A DNA stretch of 64,000 bases, from assembly GCF_001659605.2 (NCBI RefSeq), contig NC_035178.2:8626062-8690061 (forward strand), given 5' to 3'. Origin of the DNA: Manihot esculenta (taxonomy: Eukaryota > Streptophyta > Magnoliopsida > Malpighiales > Euphorbiaceae). Under the pieces are notes generated by a model that saw only the letters and a list, made by a program, of their open reading frames with translations, was not told the origin of the DNA and did not search any database. How positions within the stretch are numbered: position 1 is the stretch's first letter; each line of letters begins with the position of its first letter. This document shows, one piece after another, positions 34,256-45,100 of this stretch. A program made the position numbers and the translations under genes.

Positions 34256-35762
34256 ATGAACCAGTCGATTTCGACAACATCACGGCTCGGTGAATAAACT
34301 AAGTCATGGGTTCACCAGTGAACGGAGTGACCCCGAGCTCGTCGCCCAGAAGGTTTGTGCTGGGATCTACAAGGTTGTCGCCGCCAATCATCCTGATTAT
34401 GCTCTCGTGCGTTGGTGTATCTGGTCCCGTATCTGGGTTTGATTAACTTGCGTCTTTGTACGTGCTGTTTATGTTGTTAACTGTATAAATTGTCGAGATT
34501 AAATGCTGTTAATTCAAGCAAGTTCCAATATTCCATGCACAATATCTTTGCGCTTCTGGAATAATTATACTTTGTCTTGTATGATTGGCTTGATTTGCTT
34601 GTTAAATTGGTTCATATTGTGGCTCAGTTGGCTGCTACAATTCGAATCTGCACAGGGATACAAAGAACTGCTTTTTAGAAATGTAAGCGTTTCGGTTTGA
34701 TCGAATTTCCTTAGTTTTGTTTTGATTTTAGTGGATTGTCTTAATAAAACGTGTTCTGGCATGAATGGTAATGCAGGAATGCATAACCATGTCGATGAGA
34801 GGTCTAGACAAAAGGCTTCTCTTATTGTAGATGATGTTTATTAAGTGATCATGAAGACAATGTTCCATAATTATTTTTATTTTCTTGTTTTTCAAGCAAT
34901 AAATATTGCAAATAAAATTATCTTGATCATCTACCATTTTAGGGTCAGGAGCCTAATTGTTGTTTTAGGTAAGAGGTTTGGGCTTAAGTTTACCAAATTG
35001 AATGAACTTTGATGATGACAAGAGCTTGGAAAAATTCTACCAATTTCATTGATAGAAACAAACATGTATTTATGCATACAAATTTAACAGACAATGCAAG
35101 ACAGAGCACCTTATCATGCTGGAACTTGGAACTGAAAAACATAACAGCTAGTTACTAAAGATATGTTGTAACTTGTTTATTTCCTAATGACCTGGTCTTT
35201 TATTTCTGCATGTGCTTGGACTTGTTCTATGTCCTTCTGGAGTGTAGCATCCTCTGCGGCATCATCAGCAACACTGACTTTTGAATCACCACTTGTCTCA
35301 TTAGAAATGTAACTGACCAAATCTTTCTTAGATCATTCTGTGACGAAAATTCAATTTTCAGTAATCAATTCTGTAAATCTTATCAATGTGGCTTCTACTT
35401 TATCAAGAGTCAGGTGACTCTTTTCTTGACCAAAATTATGCACCAGGAATGACATTCAGACTGAAATTTTTAGTTTTCTTAGATTTTGCTTGATGCGGGA
35501 TGTGTATATTAGATAATTTATATTTTCCTTCTACTGGAATGCTACTCTTCTAGAAGGTGACATCATCTGTGGCAGAGATTTTGGCTATAACTACTTCGGC
35601 TTCAACACTCGTGAGAGGTCCTATCCTTTGAAGGTCGGTAAGGACATAGTGGAAAGATCAAATGTTGATGAGGGTCGATGTTGGTATCCACGAGGTTGAC
35701 ATTGACTCTATTGTCAAAAGTATAACACTTGATGCCTCAGCTTTGGTTCACTCATGCTACAT
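34256..35762 (+). pseudogene. Ribonucleotide reductase large subunit (RNR1) pseudogene, 5' part
   Basis: Four coding pieces follow the N-terminus of plant RNR1 (ATP-cone and start of the all-alpha domain). Piece 1 (34256-34430): V-D-F-D-N-I-T-A-R, then after a frame change SHGFTSERSDPELVAQKVCA, then A-N-H-P-D-Y-A; roughly 20 codons normally between the last two are missing. Piece 2 (about 34620-34681): A-Q-L-A-A-T-I-R / S-N-L-H-R-D-T-K. Piece 3 (34777-34870): N-H-V-D-E-R-S-R-Q-K-A-S-L-I-V-D-D-V-Y followed by a stop. Piece 4 (about 35553-35762): [11 protein letters not shown], then [10 protein letters not shown] and W-F-T-H-A-T in shifted frames. Pieces are separated by intron-like sequence with GT/AG-like borders, so this is a duplicated gene copy, not a processed one. 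It ends before the catalytic domain; no RNR activity is possible. Confidence 0.85.
35177..35500 (-). pseudogene. Unidentified coding remnant on the minus strand
   Basis: Between RNR1 pieces 3 and 4 the minus strand carries a protein-like frame ending at a stop (35179-35177). It reads L-T-L-D-K-V-E-A-T-L-I-R-F-T-E-L, two in-frame stops, K-K-D-L-V-S-Y-I-S-N-E-T-S, then an acidic/Ala-rich helix and I-K-D-Q-V-I-R-K. The balanced codon pattern looks like a gene's C-terminus. I do not recognise the family. It may be a fragment inserted in the opposite orientation into the duplicated RNR1 intron. Confidence 0.4.
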
Positions 35763-35933
35763 GTTGTGAATGTATTCATAGAGAAAACATGCCAACAACA
35801 TGGACATGGAAATTATGGATAAAGAAGACATAGTTGCGACTAAGAGTGCAATGGCAGCGAGAAGTCTTTTCAAATCAATTAACCTTTGTTAGCATTCAGA
35901 TTAGGATAAACTTTAAACTTTCTAGTTATTATC

Positions 35934-36307
35934 TGATAATCGCCGGGCTTCACCACCCCGGAATGAGGCCAGGCCCAAGAGGCTAGTACCGGCCCAAAGC
36001 TCATGAAGCCTCTGGGACCGGCTACTCCCACGCCTTCAGCCCGGATGCGGGCACACAGAGTGGACCAGGTCACTCACAAGCCCAGACCCAATAAGAGGAA
36101 GCTCAACCCGGTAAAGTGACAAGAGGAAGGACAACGGGTCTAGTCATTTCGCAGTTGAGTGACAGAAGCAGGTGGCATTGTAGCAGAGAGACTGTTAGAC
36201 ATCACTAGCAGACAAAAGGAAAAAGAATAAAAGGAGAGGAACACCTTCCTCTCCATCTAAGCTCACACAACTACTGTAAACCCTATTCTCTAGATCTCAG
36301 AATATCA
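35934..36307 (+). repeat. 5' LTR of the second gypsy element
   Basis: Begins TGATAATCGCC and ends GAATATCA, directly before the primer-binding site. A TATA-like 'gaataaaaggag' occurs near 36225. The matching 3' LTR is absent, so the 5' border rests on the TG...CA rule and the composition change. Confidence 0.7.
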
Positions 36308-36309
36308 AT

Positions 36310-36327
36310 TGGTGTCGTCTGTGGGAG
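36310..36327 (+). promoter_or_regulatory. Primer-binding site of the gypsy element
   Basis: tggtgtcgtctgtgggag starts 2 nt after the LTR's terminal CA, as in Tat/Athila-type elements that carry 'TGGCGCCGTCTGTGGGA'-like sites. The cognate tRNA was not verified. Confidence 0.6.
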
Positions 36328-36385
36328 CGAAAGAGATCTTTTCGTCACCGGAGTTCCGTTCTTACAATACCCACTGAGATCCAGA

Positions 36386-38030
36386 ATGGCTAACCACAAT
36401 GAAAATCACGCCGTTAACACCCCAAATGACCTGAGTTTTGCTCAAGAAGGGCAGCAGTTCTCCTTCTCTAGCCTTACAACCCCCACTAACCAACCACCAA
36501 TGCTGTTTAATCCCTCACCGAGCTCTGCAGGGAATGTACCTGTAGCCACCATATCCAACCAAGACCTTCAGACCATGGCCCTTCAATTACAGAATACGGC
36601 CCACTGGTTGGGGCAGATAATGCGGCAGAGGGGTCTCAATACCCCCTTAAATGTGTCTCCCATGGCTGAAGGAATCCGTATCAGTGAACCCCAACCAACT
36701 TTCAACTACCCCATCCCTCAACAGAGCAGTAGGGGAATTGGGGAAAGAAGCAGAGGAGCCGGAGACGAAGGGGAGCCGATAGCCAGGGTTCACGGAAGAA
36801 GAGTGAGAGAACTCATTGACAACGATAAGGCAGAAAGCTATTCCGCGGACACAGCCAGAAGGACGGAGAGTGAGGAATGGAGAGAGGGATGTCGCCTAGA
36901 GAAGAGGTCGAGACAAGAGGAAGAAGATGTAGATCAGAAGCTGCAAAAGATGAGGGAACAGTTCATGGCCGAGTTGGGGGCAAAGGACCACAGTCAGACT
37001 CTTTTGCCCACCTCCTCACCTTTTTCGGGGTGGATACAACAAGAGACCATTCCTAAAAAGTTCATGATGCCCTCCATGGCGACATATGATGGGACAGGAA
37101 ACCCGATGGAGAACATTCTCAACTACAAGACCTTTATGGAGTTGCAGACCCTGTCAGATGCCTTAATGTGCAAGGTATTCCCTACGACACTCACAGGACT
37201 AGCAAGGGCCTGGTTTAACAGTTTGGAGGCTGGGAATACTAAGAGTTTTGGCGACCTCGCCAACTTCTTTATCAGCTGGTTCATAGCAGGAGTACCGGCT
37301 GACAGGAACACTAGCTACCTGGAGACAGTCAGGCAAAGGAGGAATGAGTCTTTGAGGGAATATGTAGCTTGTTTCAATACGGAGGCCCTGCAGATCCCTG
37401 AGCTAGATGAAAGCCGGGCTGTGGAAGCCATGCAGAAGGGAACCACCTCTCCTGAGTTCTTTGTCTCGTTATGTAGAAAACCGCCCATCTCCTTGGCAGA
37501 ACTGATGAAGAGAGCAGAAAAATACATAGCAAAATGACGCCTTAACGACCAGCAGATTTGCTAGAGAAGTTGCAGATAGAGGAAGAACCTTAGAAGAGAA
37601 GAGGTCGGACAGACCTAAAAGAAGACGCAATAAAGGACCCGAGGTATACAGACAGCCCTGGGACAGAAGAGAGCAGAGACCGCCCCTATCTCGGGTCCCC
37701 AAAGCAATAACCCCCCTTAATGCCTCCAGAGCCGAAGTGCTCGTGGCAGTTCAAGACAAGGAATTCCTTCAATGGCCCAAGCCTATGAAAGCGGAAGTAA
37801 GCCGGAGAGATCCAAACAAATATTGCCAGTACCATCGCACCCACGGCCATGACACCAATTACTGCTACCAGCTGATCAGCGAAATTGAAAGGCTGATAAA
37901 GAGGGGACACCTCCGAAACTTTATAAAAAAACCGGAAGGAGAGAGACCTCAGCAGAACCCCGCAGTGGAAAGGCCCCGAAGACTGGGAGTAGGGCCAGTG
38001 AATGATGGCTTTAGTGGAACCATTAATATG
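36386..38030 (+). pseudogene. gag polyprotein of the second gypsy element
   Basis: The first frame, 36386-37537 (383 codons), has a Pro/Gln-rich leader, an Arg/Glu-rich stretch and the retrotransposon gag core (P-S-M-A-T-Y-D-G-T-G-N-P; A-R-A-W-F-N-S-L; Y-L-E-T-V-R-Q-R-R-N-E-S-L-R-E-Y). A frame change at about 37535 moves the reading to a second frame through a basic region into the knuckle KYCQYHRTHGHDTNYC (about 37818). It would form virus-like particles and bind RNA in an intact copy. The frameshift makes full-length gag impossible here. Confidence 0.85.
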
Positions 38031-38560
38031 ATTGTGGGAGGAACTCGAGGACGGATGAGCAGGAGGGGAAAGAAGAGAAGCCGAGACGGGGAGGGAAGCA
38101 GCAGTGAAGTCATGCAGGTGGTAGAGCATTCCCCTGTGGTCATCTCTTTCTTCCCTGAAGATGCCCATGGCATTCAAATGCCTCACAACGATGCCCTTAT
38201 CATCGAGGCTGTCATCCACAACTACCGAGTTCGGAAGATCCTGGTTGATGACAAGAGCAAAGTAAACTTATTGCCGTATAGGGTCTTCCAGCAGATGGGG
38301 ATACCAGAGGAGCAGATGGTGCGAGATCAATCCCCGGTAAAGGGGATCGGAGGAACTCCAGTAACCGTGGAAGGTAAGGTGAATGTGGCCTTGACTTTGG
38401 GAGAGCCACCCCTGTCTCGGACTCATTATGCCGTGTTCTTGGTAGTGAAGCTCCCACTAAGCTACAGCTGGGAAGGCCTGTGCTGTATGACTTCGAGGTG
38501 GTGACCAGCATCAGATATCTGACCATGAAATTCCCAACAGAGGCAGGGGTGGGAATAGTT
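38030..38560 (+). pseudogene. Aspartic protease region of the second gypsy element
   Basis: Pattern of a Tat-lineage protease: A-L-I-I-E-A-V-I-H-N-Y-R-V-R-K-I-L-V, then the position of the catalytic D-S/T-G, then N-L-L-P-Y, then G-I-G-G-T-P-V-T-V-E-G. The catalytic triad reads D-D-K instead of D-S-G, which would abolish activity. The frame shifts near 38460 into L-G-R-P-V-L-Y-D-F-E-V-V-T, and a stop occurs at about 38560. Confidence 0.75.
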
Positions 38561-38593
38561 TGAGGGCGTCAGGAGGAAGCAAGGGCGGTATAC

Positions 38594-39550
38594 ATGGCCA
38601 CGGTGGCAGAACCGAGCTCAGTAGACGAAAGAATCAACTCAAAGGTTATGGAGGTCAGAGATGAGAAGAAAGAAGTCAGGACAGAACCTGTGGGGGAGCT
38701 GGAAACCTTCACTTTGTCTGAAGGAGAGACAGACAAAGTTTTCAGCCTCAACGCAGGCCTGACTGAAGAACAAAAGACGGCAACAATGGCTCTAATCCGA
38801 GGCTATGCCTCAAGCTTCGCTTGGAAACCATCTAACATGCCAGGAATAGACCCTGAGGTGATGACCCACAAGTTGAACGTTCTCCTCAGGGCAAAACCTA
38901 TAAAGCAGAAGAAGAGAGTGGTTGGGAAAAAAAAACAGCAGGCCACCAGGGAGGAGGTGCAGAAATTAGAAGAAGCAGGGTTCATTAGGGAAGTCATGTA
39001 CCCACAATGGTTAGTAAATCCTGTACTAGTGAAAAAAGCCAATGGCAAGTATAGGATGTGTATAGACTTTACGGATCTGAATCAAGCTTGTCCCAAAGAT
39101 TGTTATCCCCTCCTTGCTATTAATAAAATGGTCGATTCCATGGCCGGTTTTGATTATATGTCGTCTCTGGATGCAATGTCTGGTTATCACCAAGTCCCAA
39201 TGGACAGGTCAGATGAGGAAAAGACTTCGTTCATAACGGAAGATGGAACTTATTGTTATAGGGCCATGCCCTTTGGGTTGAAAAATGCAGGGGTGACATA
39301 TCAGAGACTGATGAATAAAATTTTCAAGGGGCAGATAGGAAGGAATGTGGAGGTATATGTGGACGATACGGTAGTAAAGAGTCAAACCTTTCATCAGCAC
39401 TTGATAGATCTGAAAGAAGTGTTTGAGGTGCTGGAGCAGTACAAAATGAGATTGAACCCGATCAAGTGCGCTTTCTTCATTAGAGTTCCTGGGGTACGAT
39501 TAGTGGAAAGGGTATCGAGCCAAATCCAGAGAAGGTGGAAGCCATACTGA
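38594..39550 (+). pseudogene. Reverse transcriptase of the second gypsy element
   Basis: Continuous frame of 318 codons with RT motifs in order: V-L-V-K-K-A-N-G-K-Y-R-M-C-I-D-F-T-D-L-N, S-L-D-A-M-S-G-Y-H-Q-V, T-Y-C-Y-R-A-M-P-F-G-L-K-N-A, and the catalytic Y-V-D-D (at about 39355). The start given is the first ATG in the open frame; in an intact element it would be part of one polyprotein. The frame shifts after I-K-C-A-F-F-I, so the thumb/connection part is broken. Confidence 0.9.
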
Positions 39551-39662
39551 AAATGCCTAAGCTGACCTGCGTAAGAGACGTGCAGAGGCTCACGGGAGGG
39601 TGGTAGCACTTAACCGTTTCATGTCAAAATCAGCAGAGAGGTGCTGACCATTCTTCAAGAAG

Positions 39663-41189
39663 TTGAGGAAAGTTCCAGACTTTGAATGGACTGAGGATTG
39701 CCAACAAGCTTTTAAGGAGCTCAAGCAATACCTCAATTCACCCCATGTACTCAGCAACCCACTACTCTTTATCTATCTGGCAGCATCAGGACAAGCCGTA
39801 AGTGCCATATTGGTAAGTGAAGAAGGGAAAGAGCAGAAACCAGTGTTTTACGTCAGCAAGGTGCTCAAAGACGCCGAGGTCAAGTATTTGAACATAGAAA
39901 AGTTGGCATATGCCCTCTTATTAGTAGTAAGGAAGTTCAGGGTATACCTTGAAAGCCATCAAGGAGTGGTAATGACAGATCAACCTCTAAAGAAAATCCT
40001 CCATAGACCGGAGACGTCAGGACGGATGCTTGCTTGGTATGTCGAAATTGGCCCCCACTGCCTCGATTATCGACCTCGGATAGCCATCAAGGCTCAGGCC
40101 CTAGCTGACTTCATAGCAGAGTGTTTCTTCAATGAAGAACAAACAGAGCTCGGTGAAAAACCAACGGAAGCAACAGGAGAAGGGCGCAATGAGCAGCCCT
40201 CACGAAAGTTTAACTGGAGTCTGTTTGTAGATGGGGCATCCAGTGCTAAAGGTAGTGGTGTTGGAATAATGTTGAAAGGGCCAGAAGGATTCAAGGTTTG
40301 CTATGCCTTACGGCTAGAGTTCGATGCCACCAATAACATGGCGGAGTATGAAGCCCTGATAAACGGGATGCTGATAGCGATGGAGGTAGGGGCAACCGAC
40401 CTTGAAATAAACAGTGACTCTCAGCTGGTGGTCAATCAAATAACGGGGGCATATCAAGCGAAGGACCCAATTATGCAAAAATACTTAGCAAAAGTAAAAG
40501 CCGTAGAAGCTGAGCTCGGTGAGCAAGGAATCATTGTGCGATATCAGAGAATAACTCGAGAAGAAAATGAGGAGGCAGATCTACTTAGTCGATTATCTAA
40601 AGAAGAGTTAGAACAACTTCCGAATGAGGTATACATACAACACCTCAGCACCCCAGCCTTTGACAAAACAGACACTATAATGCAGATCGGAGAAGGGAAA
40701 AACTGGATGACCCCATACTTGGAATATTTAGAAAAGGAAAAACTCCCTGAAGATAAAGTTGAGGCAAAGAAAATCGCAGCCCGAGCTGCCAATTACCAAG
40801 CAGTGAGGGGAACCCTGTATAGAAGGGGGAAGTCTAGCCCGTGGCTAAGGTGTGTAGGTCTAGAAGAGACAACCAGGGTCATGGAAGAGATCCATCACGG
40901 AATATGTGGAGCTCATGAAGGAGCAGGAACGTTGGCGAACAAAGTTTTCAGGCAGGGATACTGCTGGCCAACAGTTAAAAAGGAGACAGAAGAATTTGTC
41001 AGAAGATGTGACGTGTGCCAAAGGTTCGCCAACGCAATCAACGTCCTAGCCACTTCTCAATCCAGCATATCCAGCCTGTGGACGTTCTCACAGTGGGGCA
41101 TAGATATCCTGGGACCTTTCTCCAAGATCACAGGACAGAAAAAGTTCGTAGTAGCTGTGGAATATTTTTCAAAGTGGCCAAAAGCTTAA
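39663..41189 (+). pseudogene. RNase H, second (archaeal-type) RNase H and integrase N-terminus
   Basis: Continuous 508-codon frame. The first part (D-F-E-W-T-E-D-C-Q-Q-A-F; F-Y-V-S-K-V-L; Y-L-N-I-E-K-L-A-Y-A-L) is the usual gypsy RT-RNase H. The second, about residues 183-320, is an extra RNase H with its acidic residues visible (F-V-D-G-A; N-N-M-A-E-Y-E-A-L; N-S-D-S-Q-L-V; E-N-E-E-A-D). The integrase follows: H-H-G-I-C-G-A-H ... C-D-V-C zinc-binding region, then G-I-D-I-L-G-P-F with the first catalytic Asp. A stop occurs after K-W-P-K-A at 41187-41189. The second RNase H identifies the Tat lineage. Confidence 0.9.
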
Positions 41190-41936
41190 GCAATCTCCAT
41201 TATCACAGCAAGGAAAATGATAGACTTTGTCTGGGGCAACATCATCTGCAGATTTGGAATACCGAGGATACTTATATAAGACAACGGCAAGCAGTTTGAC
41301 TACAAGACCTTTAAGGAATTCACAAGAAACATGGGCATATGGCACAAGTTCTTCTCGGTGGCCCATCCTCAAACCAACGGCCAGACGGAGGTTACAAACC
41401 GAGCTATCCTCCAGGGATTGAAAAAGCGACTGGATGGAGCAAAGAAAAACTGGGCAGATGAGCTCAATAGCATCCTGTGGGCATTCCGGACCACCCCTCG
41501 AACGCCAACGAAGGAAACACCCTTTGCATTGGCATTTGGCACTGAAGCTGTAGTCCCCATTGAGTTACGAGTCCCCACTCACCGAGTCCAGTTCAATAAC
41601 GAGAACACTAATGATGACAAATTGAGGGGTAACTCAGATGTCCTAGAAGAGATTAGAGAAGAAGCTCAAGCCCGCACCGCTACTTATCAACAAAAGGCAG
41701 CTCGCTACTACAATAAAAAAGTTAGGGAAAGGAGCTTGAAGGTAGGAGATCTGGCACTAAGAAAGCTAGAAGCCACAAGAAAGAGAGCTGCAGTAGGAAA
41801 GCTAGCATCGACCTGGGAAGGCCCTTTCAGAATAATCAAAGTTGTAAAACCGGGTGTATATCGAATTGAAGACCTACAAGGAAATTTGGAACCCCATGTC
41901 TGGAATATCCAGCATTTGAAGAGGTATTTTCCTTGA
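41190..41936 (+). pseudogene. Integrase C-terminal half of the second gypsy element
   Basis: After the stop at 41187 the frame resumes with F-G-I-P-R, a second stop at about 41277, then the second catalytic Asp in D-N-G-K-Q-F and the catalytic Glu in N-G-Q-T-E-V-T-N (about 41377). The C-terminal part is intact: G-D-L-A-L-R-K-L-E-A-T, W-E-G-P-F-R-I-I-K-V-V-K-P-G-V-Y, ending H-L-K-R-Y-F-P and a stop at 41936. The DNA after this is element 3' UTR up to about 42150. Confidence 0.88.
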
Positions 41937-42149
41937 ATGTACAAACAGCATAAATAAACACTTGTACTCTGACAAATATGAATGGAATAAACAAGGATAT
42001 TTATGTCAAGATGTTATTTTATCTTTTTGTGTCTGAATTCTCTTTAAAAGAGGAGAAAGAACAGGCATTACAGGACCTCAGTGAGGTAGGTGACCGGCCT
42101 CCCTCGACACCACAAAACCAGCTGAGATGATGAAACGACAGTAAGCATG

Positions 42150-45100
42150 GTTTTAAATCGCGATCGCGGCCGCGGTCGCGGATAACGGAAACAGGTCTGT
42201 AACGGCCGTAACGTAACGGTAACGGCCTGGCGCTATGCAAAATTTTCAAATTAATTTGCAAAGTTCATCAAATGATATGATATCAATAGATTTAATTCAG
42301 AACAATGTATACAAATATATAATAAACATAAATATATCAAATATATTACTATTTAGCTTAAATTAAATACCATATAGGAAATTACCAACCTCACTACCAC
42401 CAAAAAGAACGTCGTGCAGGTTCTTGTTGGTCTTGACTTTGGCTCTCTGAGCTTTGATCATTAAGGTGATGCTGCTGATGTTGATAGTATTGCTGTGGAT
42501 CAAAACTGAATAAAAAACCACCACCCATAATATCATTAGGATCACCATAAGTTGGCTGAGGGTATGATAAAGCTAACTCTGCTCCTGATAAGGGGTAATA
42601 TGAATATGCAGGAGGATAATTTGTTGGATATGGCATCCCTCTAAATTGGCCATGGAACCCATAATTTGATGAAGTATCTTCAGATGATGAGCTACCACCA
42701 GGTCCACCACCATACATAAAATTTGGATTATACGTGCCAGCGTTGTATCCATAATTTAATGAATCAATTGACCCCTTCTCCTCATATGCAACATCCTTAC
42801 CTCTTGTTTGGGATGTTTCAGCACCACCGGTACTAGAACTATGAGAGCCTCGTGATCTTTGATATGTACGCATCGGAGATGGTTCAGAAGCAATTCTAAT
42901 TCCACTTTGTCTTTGACTAGGTGGATCTTGTGAACTACGACTACCACCTCCTTCAACTGTGGTTCTTCCTCCACCTTGATCACCACCACCATCATCATCA
43001 TCACTACTAGAGCTGGATAAAATAAAAGAATCATCATCACCAGCAGCACCTTGTTGTCCTTGAGTTTGAGTGGCAGATTCAGACTGTGATGGAGCATTAC
43101 CCGCCTCTTCACCATCTAACCATGGATTTGGTTGCCCATCAAGCAATGGAGATTCCCTTTCCTCCAACCAAGAGTTTAACGGATCATCTTCTTCAAAAAT
43201 ATAATCCAAATTAATTGGATCATAGCTCCTGTCTAACTCTTGTTGGCTTTTTCTTGTCACATTTTTTATTTTCAGCCTCATGTTGTAGTGCACAAAGACA
43301 AGTGCATGTAATTTTTGATACTTCAATCTGTTTCTTGTCTTTGTGTGAATGAGAGAAAATGTGCTCCAATTTCTCTCGCAGTTTGAAGCTGAAGTTGTTT
43401 GGCTCAGTACTTTAATAGCGATTTTTCTCAACTCAGGAGCACTTTCTCCATAATTAATCCACCACTCAGTTGCAAAATATTTTAAAATTTTTATTATTTT
43501 AATGAACTTAGCTATATAAAAAGGAACGAACAAAAATAATTTATACTTATTTTATAAACTTAGTACCTGGATTAGTGAACTTAATTGCCTTTTGCGCCAA
43601 AACTGTTCCAAAACTCTCTATTTTGTCCCGAAAAAGTAGGGCCTACATGTTCCAAATTCCAGTAAGTTAACTTCAAGTTCAAAAGCAACAGTTCAAGCTT
43701 CAAGCCTTCAACTACACTAACATAGTAGTAACACTTGAGAATTAGCTTGTTAGTTGTTACTTACTTGATTTAATGCTTTTCCTTGATTTACTAAATCCCC
43801 CTCTAGACGTTGAATCACATTTTTGAGAGCTAACATGATCTCATTATCATTTCCAATATCATGTGGGCCATATTGATATTGAGGATTTAGAAAATATCCT
43901 GCAAAATAAAATATGAAGATAGATAATAAGTTATCTTTTAATTTAACAACTTAATTTTCTAAACTATCAAATTATAATACAATGTTCTTACCGGCGGCAT
44001 GCAAGTCATGATGCAATTGAAAATTCCATCTATGATAAATTATTCTCCAATATTCCAAATAGCTTCTAGAATTTTTTTGAATAGCCAATTTTGTTCGCTC
44101 CATTGCCTCATATATAAATCCCATTGTTGGCTTGTCATCTCCATCAACTAATCTTAAAACCTTCAGGAGAGGTTCTTGAACTTTCATTATTTGTTGTGCC
44201 CTCTCCCAAAAGTTTCTTCCTTCGCTGCCTAAGCCAAGCACAATTTTCTTGGCTTCATGCGCTGGACCACTTGTTGCTTGTCCATATTTACTCATCATCC
44301 ATTGCTCCGATTCGAACATATTCCTTAGCCCCACCCTATAACGGACAATAGACTCTAAAGCAATGAAGTTTGTGGCAAATCTAGTGATGCCAGGTCGAAT
44401 AATATCTCTATTGTCCGTGAATTTCTTCATATAATTGACTACCCAATTATGATTATAAATAAATTGAGTAATTACCTTGGCTTGGTCAATTATTTTTTTC
44501 ACACTCTTCTTCTTTCCAATATCTTCCAAAATAAAATCAATACAATGAGCACTACAAGCAGTCCAATATAGATTAGGGAATTTCTCCATTAGTTTCTTCC
44601 CTCCTAATTTAATGGCAGCTTCGTTGTCCGTTACCACTTGGATAACTTTTTGAGGGCCTATTTCTTCCACTACTTCTTTCATAATTTTAAAATAGTATTC
44701 TCCATCTTTATGCTCCACATTGGATGCATCAACAGACTTGTGGAAAACTGTGCCTCTGTTTGAGTAAACAAGGAAATTTACTATACCCATACGTGTTGGC
44801 CCACTCCAACCATCACACATTATGGTAACTCCCCTCTCCTTCCATATTCCATGAAATGAGGCTATATATTTTTTCATCTCATTGTACTCATTTTTTAGAT
44901 AAACTTCTGCAATTTCATAAGTACTAGGTGGAGATACATTAGGCCCTATTTCTGCTGCTGTTCTTAAAAGTGGCTTTGTCCACGGTGACTCAACAATACT
45001 GAAGGGAAGTCTATTATGTATAACAAAATTTTCAAATGCTTTCAACATTTTCTCCTTCTGTGTCTTCAACCATTTAGTTTTTAATTTTGGCTGCTTTTGT

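Larger units (their letters stand above)
35934..42150 (+). mobile_element. Tat-lineage Ty3/gypsy LTR retrotransposon, 3' end missing
   Basis: A 374-bp 5' LTR (35934-36307), a primer-binding site, gag, protease, RT, two RNase H regions and integrase appear in the usual gypsy order, followed by about 210 bp of untranslated sequence that stops at the border of the hAT element. No 3' LTR or polypurine tract is found. The extra, archaeal-type RNase H after the normal RT-RNase H is the known hallmark of the Tat lineage. GC content is much higher than surroundings, indicating a comparatively recent insertion, but frames are broken at about 37535, 38460, 38562, 39490, 39650, 41188 and 41279. Confidence 0.92.

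Noticed and set aside
42756..43115. 119-codon minus-strand frame inside the hAT tail
   Set aside because: Alternative frame of the Gly/Ser-rich transposase tail.
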